This document shows positions 60,005 through 64,000 of a stretch of 64,000 bases of DNA, piece by piece. The position numbers and the translations under genes were made by a program. This DNA comes from an uncultured Lachnospiraceae bacterium (GTDB lineage: Bacteria; Bacillota; Clostridia; Lachnospirales; Lachnospiraceae): contig CAMWQW010000011.1 in assembly GCA_947176505.1 (NCBI GenBank), positions 62,001-126,000 on the forward strand, given 5' to 3'. Position 1 is the stretch's first letter. The number at the start of each line of letters is the position of its first letter. Under the pieces are notes generated by a model. It had not been told where the DNA came from, searched no databases, and saw only the letters and a list, made by a program, of their open reading frames with translations.

Positions 60005-60238
60005 TTATGCCTCAACGCCCTTGCTCTTCATATACTCAACAACAGCGCCTACTGTTGTAATCTGCTCTAAATCTTCGGAAGGAATTTCAACGCCGTACTC
60101 TTCCTCAAAAGCCATAACCAGCTCGAATAAGTCTAAGGAGTCTGCACCTAAATCATCCTTGAAGGAGGACTCTTCCGTAATCTCTACTCCGTCTAAGTTT
60201 AACTGCTCCTGAATAATCTCGATAACTCTCTCTAACAT
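60005..60238 (-). CDS. acpP: Acyl carrier protein (AcpP)
   Basis: 77 residues, acidic and helical. The phosphopantetheine attachment Ser is residue 34 in [20 protein letters not shown] (quoted as DSLD for the key motif), and the rest matches AcpP. It carries growing acyl chains for all Fab enzymes. AAGGAG upstream of the ATG. It has a strong promoter overlapped by a FabT-like palindrome, so expression is probably repressed by acyl-ACP status. First gene of the fab cluster. Confidence 0.97.
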   Translation of the reverse strand: MLERVIEIIQEQLNLDGVEITEESSFKDDLGADSLDLFELVMAFEEEYGVEIPSEDLEQITTVGAVVEYMKSKGVEA

Positions 60239-60276
60239 TTTTTCCGCTCTCCTTTTTTCACCATAAGATAAAATAG

Positions 60277-60317
60277 TTTGACATTCAAAGTATATTATCT
60301 GCCTTTGTATTTGTCAA
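60277..60317 (-). promoter_or_regulatory. acpP promoter with overlapping FabT-like operator
   Basis: On the minus strand TTGACA (60312-60317), 17 bp, TATACT (60289-60294). The palindrome TTTGA-CAT-TCAAA (60277-60289, plus strand) adjoins the -10 and covers the start region. Together with the site at 58955 the shared context is ATAGTTTGA-N-N-TTCAAAGTAT. The spacing pattern TTTGA-N3-TCAAA is that of FabT sites in streptococci and relatives. Confidence 0.8.
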
Positions 60318-60351
60318 TCTTAATTTTACGAGTTTTCTACATTTTGTCAAT

Positions 60352-61194
60352 TCACTTTAACAATAAATATTGATAAATCTCTCTTTTAGGTACTCCACGG
60401 TCTTTTGCAACCTGTTTCATTGCGCTTTTTTCGTCCATCCCTTCCTTCCCATAATATGCCATATGCTCCTCTATGCTCATACTTTTCCATGAATCCTGAC
60501 GCTCCTGTTTCTTCTGTTCCAGACTTTTACCTTCCAGAACAAGAACATACTCTCCACGAGGCTCTTCATTTTCATACAGGTTAAGCGCATCCTCAATCGT
60601 AGTGGGCAGCACCGTCTCAAATTTCTTTGTCAATTCCCTGCACAACGTAAGCCGCCGATTCCCCAATGCTTCACACAATTCCTGCAGTGTCCGCACCAAA
60701 TGATGCGGCGCTTCGTAAAGTATGATTGTCCGCGACTCTTCCCTTAGTTCCTCCAATATCTCCGCTCTCTCTTTTTTGTCTGCCGGAAGAAAAGCCTCGA
60801 AGCAAAATCTTCTCGTGCTAAGTCCGGACAAAGTCAGCGCCGTAATGCACGCAGCCGCTCCCGGAAGAGATGTGACTGCAATCCCTGCCTCCTGGCATTT
60901 TGCGACCAAAATCTCGCCCGGATCAGAAATCGCAGGTGTACCCGCATCCGTAATAAGCGCGATTTCTTTCCCCTGCTGCATCAATCCGACAAGGTAGTCC
61001 GCTTTTTCTATTTTATTATATTCATGGTAGCTGGTCATAGAAGTCTTTATCTCAAAATGATTTAATAATTTAATACTGTTACGTGTATCCTCCGCCGCAA
61101 TCAAATCAACATTGCGAAGCGTCTCTACAACTCGAGGCGTCATATCGCCTAAATTCCCGATAGGGGTTGCACATAAGTATAACATTCCGGGCAT
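60352..61194 (-). CDS. rsmI: 16S rRNA 2'-O-ribose C1402 methyltransferase (RsmI)
   Basis: 280 residues of the tetrapyrrole-methylase fold. LYLCATPIGNLGDMTPR, AAEDTRNSIKLLNHF, the SAM site ITDAGTPAISDPGE, PGAAACITALTLSG and LYEAPHHLVRTL are diagnostic for RsmI/YraL. It methylates the ribose of C1402 in 16S rRNA. Good GAGG ribosome site. It ends a run with the DUF4015 lipoprotein and trmN6; rsmI and trmN6 are commonly neighbours in Firmicutes. Confidence 0.95.
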   Translation of the reverse strand: MPGMLYLCATPIGNLGDMTPRVVETLRNVDLIAAEDTRNSIKLLNHFEIKTSMTSYHEYNKIEKADYLVGLMQQGKEIALITDAGTPAISDPGEILVAKCQEAGIAVTSLPGAAACITALTLSGLSTRRFCFEAFLPADKKERAEILEELREESRTIILYEAPHHLVRTLQELCEALGNRRLTLCRELTKKFETVLPTTIEDALNLYENEEPRGEYVLVLEGKSLEQKKQERQDSWKSMSIEEHMAYYGKEGMDEKSAMKQVAKDRGVPKREIYQYLLLK

Positions 61195-61211
61195 AGTTTT
61201 CCTCGTTTCTT

Positions 61212-62690
61212 TTATTCATTTCCACTGACGGTTTCTACAGGCTGAGGCTCCGTCTCTTTCACCGGCTCCTCTATCTGCCCGTTCTCTCCCGATTCCGTCT
61301 CTTTGTGTCCGCTTTCTCCCGTTTCCTGTATTGGCTGCTTCTCGCCTTCCTGCCGCTCTAAATCCCACTGCTGCCTCTCGGCTTCTGCTTCCGCATCTGT
61401 CAGAAAGCATTCCGGCTGATACTTGACTGCCGCATTCCACAGAATCCACTCGTCATAGCCTGCATCATAGGCTCCCTTAATCTGCGCGCGTATCTGTTCT
61501 CTTCCATAATTGATATGACCGGATACCCAGCTCGCCGTAAACCCCTGCAGCCACGGTCTTACGCGGGCGCAATCATCCTCCGGTACCGCCTGCAGTTCCT
61601 GTGCAGAAGAAGATGCCGCAGCATAAATCGTAGCGTACGGCTCGGCATCAGGTATTGAGATTCCATATGAACCACTGTAATAATGGGAAGGATATACCAT
61701 CGGACAGATATAGTCCAAGTATTCTGCCATCTTTACATAATCCTGCCCCACAATTTCCTGATCCGTCTCGTTGTCTATGACTGTGCCAAATACGTCTGCT
61801 GCCACGTAGACGCCCTGCGGCACCAGCTTCTCATACATATATTTGGTAAATTCCGTAATAATTTCTATCTTGCCGACACTTTCCGACTCTGGTCCGTAAT
61901 CCACCTCCTCCTCCATAATGTCCGTTGAAAAGCGGATATAGTCAAACTGCACCTCGTCAAAACCTGCATCTGCCGCCTGTGACGCTATCTCCGCCAGATA
62001 ATCCCACACCTCCCGTTTATACGGATTGACCCATGCCAGTCCACTCTTGTCACGGAAAATATCCCCATCTTTAGTATGCACAGCCCATTCCGGCTTCTGT
62101 TCTGCCAGATAGGGATCTCTAAACGCAACAATTCTGGCAATCAGATAGATATCTTTCTTCTTACACTCAGAGACCAGTTCTTCGATATCTTTTATGTAAC
62201 TGACTCCTGCATCTATTTCCAGCACCTGCTCAGACTGCATCTTATATGTTACTCTGCCCTCATCATTTTTGATATCAATGACCATGGCATTTAGCTCCGT
62301 CCGATCTATCAGTTCAATGAGTGCATCCATCCTGTCAATTCCCGCCACCGGACCGCTGACATAAATCCCCTTCACTTTTACAGGTTCCCTACGGGTGACT
62401 ATTTCGGCATCCTGTCCCTGTATAGAATCTTCAGAAATACTCTGCATGGCATTATCGGAAACTGTCCGTGCGGCATTTTCCTCATTTCCCTGCACATCTT
62501 CTCCCGGCTCGTCCTGTAAGACATTTTCGCCATCAATTTGCGGGCTGTCTGTGCTTGTCACAGATTCCGCCATGACTTCCTTTGTCCCGCCGCACCCGCA
62601 GCACAAACAGCTTAAAAGCAATGCTGCCAGCAAAAAACATATAAATTTTTTATAAGCACGCTTGTTTATTTCCAGAAACTGTATTTTCAT
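61212..62690 (-). CDS. DUF4015-type putative glycoside hydrolase lipoprotein
   Basis: 492 residues. N-terminal signal with lipobox CCGCGG (near residue 30), an acidic Ser/Glu/Asp-rich linker, then a TIM-barrel-like domain of the DUF4015 family: VKGIYVSGPVAGIDRMDAL, LNAMVIDIKNDEGRVTYKM, LIARIVAFRDPYLAEQKP, FDEVQFDYIRFSTD and VAADVFGTVIDNETDQEIVGQ. The C-terminal 60 residues are Glu/Gln-rich. Probably surface-exposed; the family is predicted to act on cell-wall glycans, but no substrate is established. It is inserted between trmN6 and rsmI without large gaps. Confidence 0.85.
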   Translation of the reverse strand: MKIQFLEINKRAYKKFICFLLAALLLSCLCCGCGGTKEVMAESVTSTDSPQIDGENVLQDEPGEDVQGNEENAARTVSDNAMQSISEDSIQGQDAEIVTRREPVKVKGIYVSGPVAGIDRMDALIELIDRTELNAMVIDIKNDEGRVTYKMQSEQVLEIDAGVSYIKDIEELVSECKKKDIYLIARIVAFRDPYLAEQKPEWAVHTKDGDIFRDKSGLAWVNPYKREVWDYLAEIASQAADAGFDEVQFDYIRFSTDIMEEEVDYGPESESVGKIEIITEFTKYMYEKLVPQGVYVAADVFGTVIDNETDQEIVGQDYVKMAEYLDYICPMVYPSHYYSGSYGISIPDAEPYATIYAAASSSAQELQAVPEDDCARVRPWLQGFTASWVSGHINYGREQIRAQIKGAYDAGYDEWILWNAAVKYQPECFLTDAEAEAERQQWDLERQEGEKQPIQETGESGHKETESGENGQIEEPVKETEPQPVETVSGNE

Positions 62691-62706
62691 TGTTCACTTC
62701 TACCTC

Positions 62707-63456
62707 TTAATATCCGTATATATCATAAATCTCAGGCATATAAACACCCGGCTTACTGTATACGATCAAAGGTTTCTCCACCGTCAACCGAGGTCTTCCG
62801 CCTCTGTTCGCCTCAATCAGTACCATATTAGGTTCTTTGTCGATATACGGATAAACAAGCTGCATTCTTTTCGGCTCCAGTTTATAGTTATGCAGAAGAA
62901 CCATGATCTCAGCCAGCCTGAACGGTCTGTGCACCATGTAGAAATTGCCGCCCGGTCTAAGCAGCCTTGCCGTCTGTGCAATAACATCCTCTAAGGTGCA
63001 TAAAATCTCATGTCGGGCAATTGCTTTCGCGTCATTTGGATTCGTTAAGCCATGCTTATCGGTCATATAGGGCGGATTGCAGGTAATAACATCAAAAGAA
63101 GCAGCGTCAAACAGACTTCCTGCCTCTTTTATATCTCCTGTCACAATATCAATTTTATCTTCCAGTCCATTCAAGCGCACACTTCGCCTTGCCATATCCG
63201 CGCTATCTTCCTGAATCTCCAATCCGGTCAGATGACGCGCCCCCGTCTTAGCTTCCAGAAGAATCGGAATAATCCCTGTTCCGGTTCCCAAGTCTAACAC
63301 GCGCGCGCCTTCTTTCGCTCTGGCAAAACCGGATAAAAGTACTGCATCCATCCCGAAGCAAAATCTCTCCGTATCCTGAATAATATGGTAACCGTTGCGC
63401 TCTAAATCATCAATCCGCTCATTCTCTTTTAAAGGAACATTATTTTCTGATGCCAT
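62707..63456 (-). CDS. trmN6: tRNA1(Val) adenine37-N6 methyltransferase (TrmN6/YfiC family)
   Basis: 249 residues. N-terminal ERIDDLERNGYHIIQDTERFCFG, the SAM motif VLDLGTGTGIIPILLEAKT, and the N6-adenine methyltransferase signature FDVITCNPPYM. The VHRPFRLAEIMVLLHNYKLEPKR segment is typical of YfiC/TrmN6. It modifies A37 in tRNA-Val. Ribosome site AAGGGA. It follows ricT, the usual clostridial arrangement. Confidence 0.9.
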   Translation of the reverse strand: MASENNVPLKENERIDDLERNGYHIIQDTERFCFGMDAVLLSGFARAKEGARVLDLGTGTGIIPILLEAKTGARHLTGLEIQEDSADMARRSVRLNGLEDKIDIVTGDIKEAGSLFDAASFDVITCNPPYMTDKHGLTNPNDAKAIARHEILCTLEDVIAQTARLLRPGGNFYMVHRPFRLAEIMVLLHNYKLEPKRMQLVYPYIDKEPNMVLIEANRGGRPRLTVEKPLIVYSKPGVYMPEIYDIYGY

Positions 63457-63517
63457 AGTTAATCCCTTATGCCGTCCGGCTCCTCTTTGTCCGGGCTCAA
63501 TCCGGACTCAATATACT

Positions 63518-64000
63518 CTAATTATCATCAAGCTTAGACTTATCAGAATCCTGTTTCTCTAATTTCTCCAATTCTTTTAGCTCCGCTTCACTGACATCCA
63601 TCTTACGATTCTTGTTATGCTTTCTTCTAAAACGAAGCTGTTCTACTTTGTACTCTTGAATTTCCTTTTCATCATCTACATCTACAATGACTTTAACAAG
63701 CTGCCGCAACACGTTTACGCTGTGCACTTCGCCTTTCAGTCCGTCCTCCGTAGTCACAAAATCCCCTACGTTCGGCAGCCTTTTGTTCAGCTCCTCATAC
63801 GTCTCTTCTTCATTCTTAAGACAGCACATGAGTCTGCCGCACACACCCGAAATTTTCGTCGGATTTAAAGACAGATTCTGCTCTTTCGCCATCTTGATAG
63901 ATACCGGAGCAAATTCAGACAAATGCGTATGACAGCACAGAGGTCTGCCGCAAATACCGATACCGCCCAGAATCTTCGTCTCATCTCTGACTCCGATTTG
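63518..64000 (-). CDS. ricT: RicT/PSP1-domain protein (YaaT), partial at the window edge
   Basis: 160 C-terminal residues are visible; the frame is open to the last base. At the edge it reads QIGVRDETKILGGIGICGRP then LCCHTH, with four of the Cys that ligate the Fe-S cluster in RicAFT, and GVCGRLMCCLKNEEETYEEL follows. The C-terminal PSP1 part ends in a charged Lys/Glu-rich tail. RicT/YaaT works with RicA and RicF in RNase Y-dependent mRNA processing and in sporulation. The start lies outside the window. Confidence 0.93.
   Translation of the reverse strand, partial: QIGVRDETKILGGIGICGRPLCCHTHLSEFAPVSIKMAKEQNLSLNPTKISGVCGRLMCCLKNEEETYEELNKRLPNVGDFVTTEDGLKGEVHSVNVLRQLVKVIVDVDDEKEIQEYKVEQLRFRRKHNKNRKMDVSEAELKELEKLEKQDSDKSKLDDN

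Overview
The window looks like chromosomal DNA of a spore-forming, low-to-mid G+C Firmicute, most likely a gut Lachnospiraceae-type Clostridium relative. The basis is the spore-maturation genes spmA and spmB, a RicT/PSP1 protein, the clostridial FabK/FabZ/FabF fatty-acid cluster, many Cys-lipoproteins, strong GGAGG ribosome sites, and the absence of respiratory genes. Nearly all genes lie on the minus strand. No rRNA, tRNA or intact insertion sequence was seen.

Layout. 0.2-5 kb: spmB, a COG2509-type flavoprotein, an MscS channel, a GH43-like protein and an S1-domain protein. 5-24 kb: an accessory redox and efflux region with two iron alcohol dehydrogenases, two aldo/keto reductases, a MacB-type ABC exporter, LysE, a CapK-like adenylating enzyme, a C45-type amidase, two cyclophilin-fold lipoproteins around a MATE pump, esterases and two LysR regulators. 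A gapless 44-bp element occurs three times here, each time directly upstream of a weak -35 box and 17 bp from a good -10 box, which suggests one activator regulon. A flavodoxin head fused by deletion to an esterase tail is also present.

25.2-36.5 kb: a complete type I-C CRISPR-Cas locus (cas3-cas5c-cas8c-cas7-cas4-cas1-cas2, leader, 42 repeats), including an internal Cas11c start inside cas8c. The most interesting signal lies upstream of cas3. A diverged CRISPR-repeat-like element at 36441-36471 keeps the handle and has a compensatory stem change. It is preceded by its own sigma-A-like promoter and followed by a short spacer-like guide. That guide matches 15 of 18 bases of a TTC-flanked site at the start of the cas transcript, with two of the three mismatches at positions 6 and 12, which are flipped out in Cascade. 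This fits a crRNA-like autoregulatory RNA (CreR-type) repressing the type I-C cas operon.

36.6-45.2 kb: a hemerythrin-domain protein, a LytTR/GHKL two-component pair, a fructosamine-kinase-like protein, a SWIM-SNF2 helicase, and spmA, 44 kb away from its usual partner spmB. 45.3-53.2 kb: a maltodextrin module (malG, malF, malE, a GH13 enzyme, divergent LacI regulator, starch-binding-like lipoprotein) with duplicated palindromic operators and an apparently leaderless regulator mRNA. 53.2-60.3 kb: the fatty-acid synthesis cluster acpP-fabK // fabD-fabG-fabF-fabZ-NMO-fabH, with two FabT-like palindromes at acpP and fabD but no regulator or acc genes. 60.3-64 kb: rsmI, a DUF4015 glycosidase-like lipoprotein, trmN6, and ricT running off the edge.

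All assignments come from reading the sequence by eye. No database search was run.
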